A stretch of 16,493 nucleotides of DNA from assembly GCA_003451595.1 (NCBI GenBank), contig DMDA01000054.1, positions 1-16,493 on the forward strand. The letters run 5' to 3'. The DNA comes from Chloroflexota bacterium. Lineage in GTDB: Bacteria > Chloroflexota > Anaerolineae > Caldilineales > Caldilineaceae. The stretch's first letter is position 1, and each line of letters starts with the position of its first letter. Positions 1-6,715 of the stretch are shown here, piece by piece. The notes beneath the pieces are model-generated. The model made no database searches and was not told where the DNA came from. It saw nothing but the letters and a program-made list of their open reading frames with translations. Both the position numbers and the translations under genes were made by a program.

Positions 1-44
1 CTGCTTTGCGCTCCCTTTGCGACCTGGCGACTTTGCGGTTATCC
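1..44. repeat. Degenerate CTTTGCG repeat at window edge
   Basis: Three copies of CTTTGCG start at about positions 4, 15 and 31, within a stretch of similar C/T/G-rich words. The block lies upstream of the transporter gene and is cut by the window edge, so its full extent is unknown. It looks like a degenerate short intergenic repeat rather than coding sequence. No convincing promoter could be drawn through it. Confidence 0.35.
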
Positions 45-97
45 TTGTCGTTTGCATTTGTATTTCGTGGCGGTCGTAGTTCCCGCCTTACCAAAAC

Positions 98-104
98 AAA
101 GGAG
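98..104 (+). promoter_or_regulatory. Shine-Dalgarno site fixing a GTG start
   Basis: AAAGGAG lies 7 nt before GTG at 112. It lies inside the longer reading frame that opens at ATG 52, so it argues that translation begins at 112 and not at 52. ATG at 118 is also in frame but has a 13-nt spacing. Confidence 0.7.
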
Positions 105-111
105 TCTTTCC

Positions 112-801
112 GTGAGTATGTCTAATGCAGTAACGATGAGCGCGGCGCAGAGCCAGGATGCACGCGCGACGATCCCGCTGACGCTAACGCGGACGGCAGT
201 CGTCGTGATCGCGGTCTATATCGGCGCACAGTTGTTGGCTGACGTCACCAGCCTCAAGATTGGCATCGTCGCCGGGCTGGCGGTGGACATGGGCACCTTC
301 ATCTATCCGATCACTTTCACCTTGCGCGATGTCGCGCACAAAACGATCGGCAAGCGCAACACACAGACGCTGATCTGGCTGGCGGCCGGCGTCAATCTCT
401 TCGCTGCACTCTACATCTGGTGGGTGAGCAGCGTGCCCGGCGACCCGGCGTGGGGGTTGGCAGATGAATGGGGCGCGGTCTTCAACGCTGCGTTGCTGGG
501 GCGCATCGTGATCGCTTCAATCATCGCCGAGGTCATCAGCGAACTGATCGACACAGAACTGTATCACTGGTTTGTCACGCGCGTCACACATCGCCGGCAG
601 TGGGCGCGTGTGCTTGTGAGCAACAGCGTCAGCGTACCCGTCGACAACCTGATCTTCGCTGTGGGCGCCTTTGGCGGCGTGTTGCCGTGGGAAGTTGTCT
701 GGCAGATTTTCCTCTTCAACCTGGTGCTCAAATACGCAGTCACCCTGGTAAGCATGCCTCTGATCTACGTGACGCGCGACCGCGACTGGAGCGAACAGTA
801 A
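112..801 (+). CDS. yhhQ: Queuosine precursor transporter (VUT/YhhQ family)
   Basis: Integral membrane protein of the VUT (PF02592, COG1738) family, whose characterised members import queuosine precursors such as preQ0/preQ1 for tRNA modification. About 229 aa from GTG 112, the usual family length. Some six membrane segments are visible, at roughly residues 27-45, 48-72, 87-106, 122-145, 175-190 and 196-218. Family-type signatures are YPITFTLRDVAHKTIG (late first third), ELIDTELYHWF (middle) and SNSVSVPVDNLIFAVGAF before the last segments. The start is chosen from the AAAGGAG at 98-104; an ATG at 52 would add 20 residues with no ribosome site. It appears monocistronic, with a strong hairpin 12 nt after its stop. 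Substrate is inferred from family only; no other queuosine gene is in view. Confidence 0.85.
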   Translation: MSMSNAVTMSAAQSQDARATIPLTLTRTAVVVIAVYIGAQLLADVTSLKIGIVAGLAVDMGTFIYPITFTLRDVAHKTIGKRNTQTLIWLAAGVNLFAALYIWWVSSVPGDPAWGLADEWGAVFNAALLGRIVIASIIAEVISELIDTELYHWFVTRVTHRRQWARVLVSNSVSVPVDNLIFAVGAFGGVLPWEVVWQIFLFNLVLKYAVTLVSMPLIYVTRDRDWSEQ

Positions 802-812
802 CGTTGGTGCGA

Positions 813-849
813 GGAACTCAGCACGGGGGTGCACCTCCGGCTGGGTTCC
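813..849 (+). terminator. Strong hairpin after the VUT transporter, no U-tract
   Basis: GGAACTCAGC (813-822) pairs with GCTGGGTTCC (840-849) over 10 positions including one T-G wobble. Inside, CGGGGG (824-829) pairs with CCTCCG (834-839) around a TGCA loop, with A823 bulged. The combined stem is about 16 pairs. The run of T expected after an intrinsic terminator is absent. Its place just after a stop codon and before the next promoter supports a terminator or 3'-end stabiliser. Confidence 0.6.
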
Positions 850-855
850 CACAGC

Positions 856-885
856 TTTACACATTCCCGCAACTTGTCGTAGAAT
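856..885 (+). promoter_or_regulatory. Predicted sigma-70 promoter, leaderless start of permease gene
   Basis: TTTACA (856-861) and TAGAAT (880-885) are separated by 18 bp. The ATG at 893 lies 7 nt past the -10 element, so transcription would start at or next to the start codon. There is no Shine-Dalgarno sequence before that ATG, which agrees with a leaderless mRNA. The perfect palindrome CCATGATCATGG at 891-902 covers the start codon and could be an operator, or a coincidence of two nearby ATGs. Confidence 0.5.
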
Positions 886-892
886 CTCGCCC

Positions 893-1975
<1,083 letters not shown>

Positions 1976-1979
1976 GACG

Positions 1980-2720
1980 ATGTTGCAACGTCCACGCTTT
2001 CAGATGGCGGCCAAGGCGCTGATCCTGCTCGCCCTGGCGCTCTTTCTCTACATGCGGCTGGCGGACGGTTCGCTCTTCTTCTACATCAACCAGCGCTTTA
2101 TGGTTTACACGGTGCTGGCGATCGTCGGCCTGGTGGCGGTGGCAATCAGCTACCGGGCGGGGCGCGTGGCTGTGGATGAGGACGCACACAGCCACCACGC
2201 CGTGACGTGGGGTGGGCTGGCGCTGGTGCTGCTGCCAGTAGTGTTGGGTGTGCTGGCGCCGCCACAGCCACTAGGCGCCGCTGCCATCGGCAACCGTGAG
2301 ATCGCTGTCAGCTCACAGCCGCGCAATGTGCTGCCCGCTGCTGTGCGCGCCGCCGCACAGAAAGACGCCACTGAGCGCAACTTGCTCGACTGGCTCAACG
2401 CATTTTCAGCGTCCAGCAACGCCGCACAGGAGTTCGCCGGCCAACCGGTCGATGTGATCGGATTCGTCTATCATGACGAACGGCTGGCCGATGACGAGGT
2501 GCTCATCAGCCGTTTCATCGTCAGTTGCTGTGTGGCCGACGCCAACGTGGTGACAATGGTCGTGCGCTGGCCTGCTGCGGCGACGCTGGAGAATGACGCC
2601 TGGGTGCAGGTGCAAGGCGTGCTGCAACCCGGCGCCTTCAACGGCGCGCCGCTGCCGGTGATCGCCGCGCAGAACGTGACGCCGGTCGCTATGCCCGATC
2701 AGCCATATCTCTACCCATGA
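1980..2720 (+). CDS. ycgQ: TIGR03943/DUF1980 family membrane protein
   Basis: Protein of 246 aa resembling the YcgQ/TIGR03943 family (COG3689), commonly encoded beside a COG0701 permease as here. The N-terminal part has membrane segments at about residues 9-27, 40-58 and 75-93. Between the second and third lies a short acidic/His cluster (D66, E67, D68, H70, H72, H73), echoing the His-rich loop of the permease. The soluble C-terminal part (about 150-246) has the family-typical GFVY and RFIVSCCVADAN motifs with C183 and C184. It starts 4 nt after the permease stop without a clear ribosome site, consistent with translational coupling. The role is probably as a subunit or accessory factor of the permease in metal handling; the exact function is not established. 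Confidence 0.8.
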   Translation: MLQRPRFQMAAKALILLALALFLYMRLADGSLFFYINQRFMVYTVLAIVGLVAVAISYRAGRVAVDEDAHSHHAVTWGGLALVLLPVVLGVLAPPQPLGAAAIGNREIAVSSQPRNVLPAAVRAAAQKDATERNLLDWLNAFSASSNAAQEFAGQPVDVIGFVYHDERLADDEVLISRFIVSCCVADANVVTMVVRWPAAATLENDAWVQVQGVLQPGAFNGAPLPVIAAQNVTPVAMPDQPYLYP

Positions 2721-2782
2721 TCGCCAGCGCCTTTTACACGTCACCACCCCACCCAGCCCTGCGCGCTCAACACCGCTCATGA
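2717..2782 (+). CDS. Possible 21-aa bridging ORF with ATGA overlaps at both ends
   Basis: An ATG at 2717 overlaps the TGA stop of the preceding gene (ATGA, 2717-2720). The ORF runs 21 codons and its own TGA overlaps the ATG of the next gene (ATGA, 2779-2782). Neither ATG has a recognisable Shine-Dalgarno sequence. The arrangement would let ribosomes terminate and restart twice, coupling the flanking genes. The peptide, beginning MIASAFYTS, has no recognisable domain. It may be a coupling device rather than a functional protein, or chance. Confidence 0.35.
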   Translation: MIASAFYTSPPHPALRAQHRS

Positions 2783-4167
2783 AAGCCCGCTTCACACGAT
2801 TTGATCTGACCGTGCTTGGCGCGCTGGCAATGACGCTGGCCGCGTTGGCTGCACTCATCTGGCGCGGCGATCAGGTGGGGTTGAGCGTAGTGGCGACGAC
2901 GCCGGCTGCAGACGCCGCCAACGTCTCCACACGCAGCCACTTGCGCATCGTCTTCGACCAGTTGCTCGACTCGACGGCATCCGCAGCATTGGTGTTGTCG
3001 CCACCAACGGCGGGCGAGATGCACATTGAGGGCGACGTCTTGACCTTTGTTCCGACGGCGCTGCTGCCGGACACCCTCTACACGGCGCGGCTGGAGCCGG
3101 GGCTGCGCGGCGCGAACGGACGCACCCTCCATACGCCGCTGGTCTGGCGCTTTGCCACCGGCCACGCCCAGGCGCTCTTCACCCGCGTCGTGGCAGGCAA
3201 AGAGCAATTGTTTGCTGCACCGCTGCCGGGGCAAATCGCTGCCGCCGACCTGCCGCCAGCAACACAATTGACGGACCTGGGCGCCGGACTGTGGGAGTTT
3301 GCTGTCTCGCCTGTCGATAGCCGCATCGTTCTTGCCGCACTGACAGAACAAGGGACAAGTGACCTGTGGCTCATGACGCCGGGCAGCGCTCCTGAATTGT
3401 TGTTGGCCTGCCCGTCAACCTTTTGCAGCAGCCCGTCCTGGTCGCACGATGGCGAGCTGTTGCTCTTTTCACAGCGCAACGCCAGTGGCTTCGGCGCGGC
3501 TGCCGTCAGCCCGCCGCGCCTTTACATCATGCACATCGCCAGCGGTGAGACCGCCCCCGTCTTTGCCGACAGCCAGAGGCTCGGCTTCGAGGCGCGCTGG
3601 TCGTCGGACAACCAGTGGATCACCTATCTATCCCCCGATTTTGTCGGCGTCGGCGTCTATAACCTGGAAACGGGCGTCGAACGCTTCTACCCGACGCAGA
3701 CAGGCGAAGCCGCCGTCTGGCAGCCTGGCGCCACGCGTTTTGTGATGAATGAGCAGCGCATGATCGGTGAGCGCAACGCGATCCACCTGATCCTGGTCGA
3801 TCCGATCGCCGACACGCGCCTTGACCTGAGCGGCGAGACCGCGGCAGTCGAGGACGGCGCCGCTGTGTGGTCGCCAGATGGACAGTGGATCGCCTTTCGC
3901 CGCAACATCACCGACGGGCCAGACGCCACGCTGACCAAACAGCTCTGGCTGATGCGTAGTGACGGCAGCCAGGCGCACCCGCTCACCAACGACCCTGCCA
4001 TCGATCACGGCCCGCCGGTCTGGTCGCCGGATGGCAAGACGTTGCTCTTTCACAAATTCCCACTCAAGGGGCCGGAGATTGTGATTTCAGTGTGGATGCT
4101 AGATGTTGCGAGCGGTGAGCAGCGGCAGGTTGCGACGCCGGGGCAGCGTCCCCAGTGGTTGCCGTGA
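2779..4167 (+). CDS. Membrane-anchored Ig-like plus TolB-type beta-propeller protein
   Basis: Protein of 462 aa. A single hydrophobic segment at about residues 9-27 suggests a signal anchor with the rest outside the cytoplasm. Residues 35-128 look like a bacterial Ig-like domain (Big_5 type: TTPAADAANVSTRSHLRIVF then a WRFATG ending). From about 150 to the end are WD40-like/PD40 propeller blades, seen as repeated WSPDGQWIAF, WSPDGKTLLF, WSHDGELLLF and LWLM patterns. No enzyme motif was found; such proteins usually act in binding or scaffolding. The gene follows the DUF1980 gene by 58 nt, bridged by the mini-ORF, and may belong to the same transcript. It lacks a ribosome site. It converges with radA across a 27-nt gap. 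Confidence 0.7.
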   Translation: MKARFTRFDLTVLGALAMTLAALAALIWRGDQVGLSVVATTPAADAANVSTRSHLRIVFDQLLDSTASAALVLSPPTAGEMHIEGDVLTFVPTALLPDTLYTARLEPGLRGANGRTLHTPLVWRFATGHAQALFTRVVAGKEQLFAAPLPGQIAAADLPPATQLTDLGAGLWEFAVSPVDSRIVLAALTEQGTSDLWLMTPGSAPELLLACPSTFCSSPSWSHDGELLLFSQRNASGFGAAAVSPPRLYIMHIASGETAPVFADSQRLGFEARWSSDNQWITYLSPDFVGVGVYNLETGVERFYPTQTGEAAVWQPGATRFVMNEQRMIGERNAIHLILVDPIADTRLDLSGETAAVEDGAAVWSPDGQWIAFRRNITDGPDATLTKQLWLMRSDGSQAHPLTNDPAIDHGPPVWSPDGKTLLFHKFPLKGPEIVISVWMLDVASGEQRQVATPGQRPQWLP

Positions 4168-4194
4168 GGTCAGGGTCGCACCTTACCGGCAGGT

Positions 4195-5580
4195 TCACTT
4201 GATCAGCGCCACCTCCAGCGCATCGTAGAGCGTGCGGACGCCGATGACATCGAGGCCCTGCGGTGGGCTGTCGCCGCCGCGGCGTGGCAAGGTGCTGCGC
4301 GGAGTGAGCGCGCGCGTGAAGCCGAGTTTGGTCGCCTCGTGCAGCCGCCGCGCCAACTGGCCGACGCTGCGCAGCTCGCCACTGAGACCCACTTCCCCCA
4401 TGATCGCCAGGTCGGCGTGCACCGGGCGGTTGCGGAAGCTGCTGGCAATGGCGACGGCAATGGCAAGATCGGCAGCCGGCTCATCCACGCGCATCCCACC
4501 GACGACGTTGACGAAGATGTCCTGGTCGCTCAGGTCGATGCCGACGCGCTTGGAGAGGACGGCGGTCAACAGCAACAAGCGGTTGGCGTCGACGCCGTTC
4601 GCCGTGCGGCGCGGCATAGAAAAGGCAGTTGTGCTGCAGAGCGCCTGTACCTCGACCAGCAACGGACGCGTTCCTTCCATCGAGACGGCGATGGCGCTGC
4701 CGGTGGCGTTGGGTAGCCGCTCCGCCAGGAAGAGTTCGGAGGGGTTGCGCACTTCCTGCATGCCTTGTTCGTTCATCTCAAAGACGCCGACCTCATTGGT
4801 GCTGCCAAAACGATTCTTGATCGAGCGCAAGAGACGGAAGGCATGGAAACGTTCACCCTCCAGTTGCAAGACGGCATCGACCATATGTTCCAGCACGCGC
4901 GGTCCGGCGATGTTGCCCTCTTTGGTGACGTGACCGACCAGGAAGATGGGGATGTTTTGCGCCTTGCCAACGCGCAGCAACGCCGCCGCACAATCGCGCA
5001 CCTGGCTCACTGTCCCTGCGGCGCTGGCGCCGTTGCCAGAGTAGATCGCCTGCACCGAATCGACGATGACCAGCGTCGGTTTGACGGCCTCGATGTGCTC
5101 GACAATCGCCTCAACGACAATTTCGGCCAGCACCAGCAGCCGCTCGTCGCGAATGCCCAGGCGGGCGGCGCGGCGGCCGATCTGGTGGGCGCTCTCTTCA
5201 GCGGAGACGTAGAGCACCACACCGCCGCTCTGGGCTACATCCGCCGCCATTTGCAATAGCAATGTACTCTTGCCGATGCCAGGGTCGCCGCCGACAAGCA
5301 CGCATGATCCTGGCACGATGCCGCCGCCCAACACGCGGCTCAACTCCACCATACGCAACGGCAGGCGCGGCTGACCTTCCTGCGCCACACTGGGCAGCGC
5401 CACAGGCTTGCTCATCGTCTCGACCGGCGCCATGCTCGACCGGCTCTTCTCCGGTGCGCGCACGGTGACTTCCTCCAGCGTGTTCCACTCGCCGCATTCG
5501 GGACATTTCCCCGCCCAACGCAGGTGGACGGCGCCACACGCGGAACAGACATATTGCTTTTTGTCTTTGGCAGCCGGCAT
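4195..5580 (-). CDS. radA: DNA repair protein RadA (Sms)
   Basis: RadA, a RecA-like ATPase that promotes branch migration and processing of recombination intermediates. With the start at 5580 it has 461 aa, the usual length. A zinc finger is visible at C12-x2-C15 and C26-x2-C29. The Walker A motif GGDPGIGKST is at 97-106, a Walker B-like VIVDS at 171-175, and the RadA-specific KNRFG at 255-259. The C-terminal Lon-like domain includes VVGGMRVDEPAADLAIA. A longer in-frame start at 5691 would add 37 residues with no family counterpart. It would also place the promoter and ribosome site inside the gene, so 5580 is preferred. The gene is divergent from the phosphoesterase gene. Confidence 0.96.
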   Translation of the reverse strand: MPAAKDKKQYVCSACGAVHLRWAGKCPECGEWNTLEEVTVRAPEKSRSSMAPVETMSKPVALPSVAQEGQPRLPLRMVELSRVLGGGIVPGSCVLVGGDPGIGKSTLLLQMAADVAQSGGVVLYVSAEESAHQIGRRAARLGIRDERLLVLAEIVVEAIVEHIEAVKPTLVIVDSVQAIYSGNGASAAGTVSQVRDCAAALLRVGKAQNIPIFLVGHVTKEGNIAGPRVLEHMVDAVLQLEGERFHAFRLLRSIKNRFGSTNEVGVFEMNEQGMQEVRNPSELFLAERLPNATGSAIAVSMEGTRPLLVEVQALCSTTAFSMPRRTANGVDANRLLLLTAVLSKRVGIDLSDQDIFVNVVGGMRVDEPAADLAIAVAIASSFRNRPVHADLAIMGEVGLSGELRSVGQLARRLHEATKLGFTRALTPRSTLPRRGGDSPPQGLDVIGVRTLYDALEVALIK

Positions 5581-5587
5581 CTTTGCT

Positions 5588-5593
5588 CTCCCT
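5588..5593 (-). promoter_or_regulatory. Shine-Dalgarno site of radA
   Basis: AGGGAG on the minus strand lies 7 nt before the ATG at 5580 and supports that start over the upstream in-frame start at 5691. Confidence 0.75.
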
Positions 5594-5597
5594 AATA

Positions 5598-5609
5598 GAA
5601 CATTTGTAC
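5598..5609. promoter_or_regulatory. LexA/DinR-like box at the radA transcription start
   Basis: GAAC-N4-GTAC reads as GTAC-N4-GTTC on the radA strand. It matches the Firmicutes/Actinobacteria-type SOS box GAAC-N4-GTTC in 7 of 8 defined bases. It lies 4-15 nt downstream of the radA -10 element, over the expected transcription start. A single site with one mismatch is weak evidence. Confidence 0.3.
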
Positions 5610-5613
5610 TTGT

Positions 5614-5642
5614 AGTATAGCGGCAAGTCAGCCCAGTGACAA
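5614..5642 (-). promoter_or_regulatory. Predicted sigma-70 promoter of radA
   Basis: On the minus strand, TTGTCA (5637-5642) and TATACT (5614-5619) are separated by 17 bp. Transcription would begin near 5607, leaving a leader of about 27 nt that contains the AGGGAG site. Confidence 0.7.
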
Positions 5643-5672
5643 ACCCGCCAAATTGTATGCTGAGCGCGCGGT

Positions 5673-5690
5673 TGGCAAGGAGCGTTGCCA
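5673..5690. promoter_or_regulatory. Inverted repeat TGGCAA-N6-TTGCCA in divergent promoter region
   Basis: Perfect 6-bp inverted repeat with a 6-bp spacer, centred between radA and the phosphoesterase gene. The geometry fits a dimeric regulator site, but no regulator gene is nearby and chance cannot be excluded. Confidence 0.25.
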
Positions 5691-5753
5691 TGTCAATACA
5701 AGTTCAGCCTTCGCCGAAATCATTGACCTGGGGTAGACTAGTCGCAAACCACC

Positions 5754-6416
5754 ATGCGCACCGCCATTTTCGCCGATCTCCACGATAACTACACTGCGCT
5801 GACCGCTGTGCTGGACGACGCCGCCACACACAAAGTTGACCGCATGATTTTTCTGGGCGACGCCGGTCACTCACCGCGCCTGCTCGCTGCCCTCCGGGTG
5901 CGCAAGATTCCCTGCGTCTTTGGGAACTGGGAGGTGAGCGGCCTACGACGTTGGCACGCAGACCTGGCAACCTGGGTGGGCGCCTGGCCAGCGGTGATGC
6001 TTGAGCGTAGCGCCGTCTATTGTCACGCCACTCCGGATATGCCCGCAGCGCTTGCCACCACCAGCGCAACCGCCGCCTGGATGAAACCCGGCGCAAGTTG
6101 GAGTGCAATCTTTCCACGCCTGCACCAAAATATGGACGCCCTCTGGAATGCGCTCGCCTGGATGGAGACCGCTGGCGTGACAGTCGCCTTTCACGGTCAC
6201 ACGCACGTGCAGATGGTCTGGACCTGGGAGCTGGCAACCAACCAACTGCGTTCGTTCACCAACCTGTCGCAAGTGCGATTGGCGCCCGGCACACGCACGA
6301 TCATTGGCGTCGGCAGCGCCGGCGTGCCAGAGGATGGCCCCTGGCCACGGTATGCGATCTACGACGAAGTGACGGCCACTGTACTGCTGCGCGTCCTACA
6401 CGACGTGCATGCTTGA
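5754..6416 (+). CDS. Calcineurin-like metallophosphoesterase
   Basis: Protein of 220 aa with the metallophosphoesterase fold pattern: DLH at residues 8-10, GD at 35-36, GNWE at 57-60, a CH ligand at 90-91 and GHTH at 148-151. These residues normally bind two metal ions and cleave phosphoesters. The usual GNHD/E motif has Trp (W59) in place of the catalytic His. Related YfcE/MJ0936-type enzymes have Cys there, so substitution is compatible with phosphodiesterase activity. The size fits the small YfcE-like group; the substrate is unknown. No strong ribosome site precedes ATG 5754; TAGACT at 5734-5739 is a possible -10 element with a poor -35. Confidence 0.85.
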   Translation: MRTAIFADLHDNYTALTAVLDDAATHKVDRMIFLGDAGHSPRLLAALRVRKIPCVFGNWEVSGLRRWHADLATWVGAWPAVMLERSAVYCHATPDMPAALATTSATAAWMKPGASWSAIFPRLHQNMDALWNALAWMETAGVTVAFHGHTHVQMVWTWELATNQLRSFTNLSQVRLAPGTRTIIGVGSAGVPEDGPWPRYAIYDEVTATVLLRVLHDVHA

Positions 6417-6453
6417 CCTACAATCATTGTTGTCGATCAGCTGCTCCTCGACT

Positions 6454-6481
6454 TTGGCCTTTGCCAGCGGCGTGCTATGCT
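6454..6481 (+). promoter_or_regulatory. Predicted extended -10 promoter of the helicase gene
   Basis: TGCTATGCT (6473-6481) is an extended -10 element. TTGGCC (6454-6459) sits 16 bp upstream as a partial -35. Transcription would start near 6488, giving a leader of about 230 nt before the ATG at 6716. Confidence 0.45.
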
Positions 6482-6547
6482 AATGGTTCTGTCTGTAACT
6501 GAGCGACAGAAGACAATCGAGTTCTGTTTTGATGTTTCCAATGGGTT

Positions 6548-6578
6548 GCCCGACTCAAGTTGGTCGGGCGCTTTCTTG
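6548..6578 (+). terminator. Terminator-like hairpin within the helicase leader
   Basis: GCCCGAC (6548-6554) pairs perfectly with GTCGGGC (6563-6569) over an 8-nt loop and is followed by GCTTTCTTG. It may end transcripts from the phosphoesterase gene or act as an attenuator for the helicase gene. Confidence 0.5.
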
Positions 6579-6705
6579 TCAGTGCCCTGCCAGCCACAAA
6601 CGTGGCTGCGCAGTAGTTGGCGGTTATTGGGAGGCGAGTCCGCAAGGACAGCGCCACGCAGTGGAGTCATCGGAACAGCAATAGACCTGCTGCCATCGCA
6701 GCGAT

Positions 6706-6711
6706 AGGAAG
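6706..6711 (+). promoter_or_regulatory. Shine-Dalgarno site fixing helicase start
   Basis: AGGAAG ends 4 nt before ATG 6716. An in-frame upstream start at 6617 would add 33 residues ahead of the conserved Q-motif region and has no ribosome site. Confidence 0.7.
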
Positions 6712-6715
6712 TACG

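Larger units (their letters stand above)
6487..6715 (+). promoter_or_regulatory. Long structured 5' leader of DEAD-box helicase mRNA
   Basis: ACAGAA (6506-6511) can pair either with TTCTGT at 6487-6492 or with TTCTGT at 6522-6527, so two hairpins exclude each other. Next comes GCCCGAC/GTCGGGC (6548-6554 with 6563-6569), followed by a T-rich stretch. Then CAGCCAC/GTGGCTG (6591-6597 with 6602-6608) closes an AAAC loop. A further hairpin at about 6634-6656 has GGCG and GTCC paired with GGAC and CGCC around a GCAA (GNRA) tetraloop. Long folded leaders that govern expression are known for other RNA helicase and cold-shock genes, so a similar role is inferred here. No known riboswitch class was recognised. 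Confidence 0.45.

Noticed and set aside
4232..4933. Plus-strand ORF of 233 codons
   Set aside because: It lies wholly inside radA on the other strand, and radA has all family motifs in full. The long opposite frame is a product of high GC.
5591..5691. N-terminal extension of RadA from an in-frame start at 5691
   Set aside because: The promoter and Shine-Dalgarno of radA lie within this stretch, and the family begins next to the zinc finger.
6415..6432. TTGACCTACAATCATTGT after the phosphoesterase gene, similar to TTGACTACAATCAATG after the helicase gene
   Set aside because: The -35-like and -10-like words are adjacent without a spacer, and two short matches are not enough for a repeat family.
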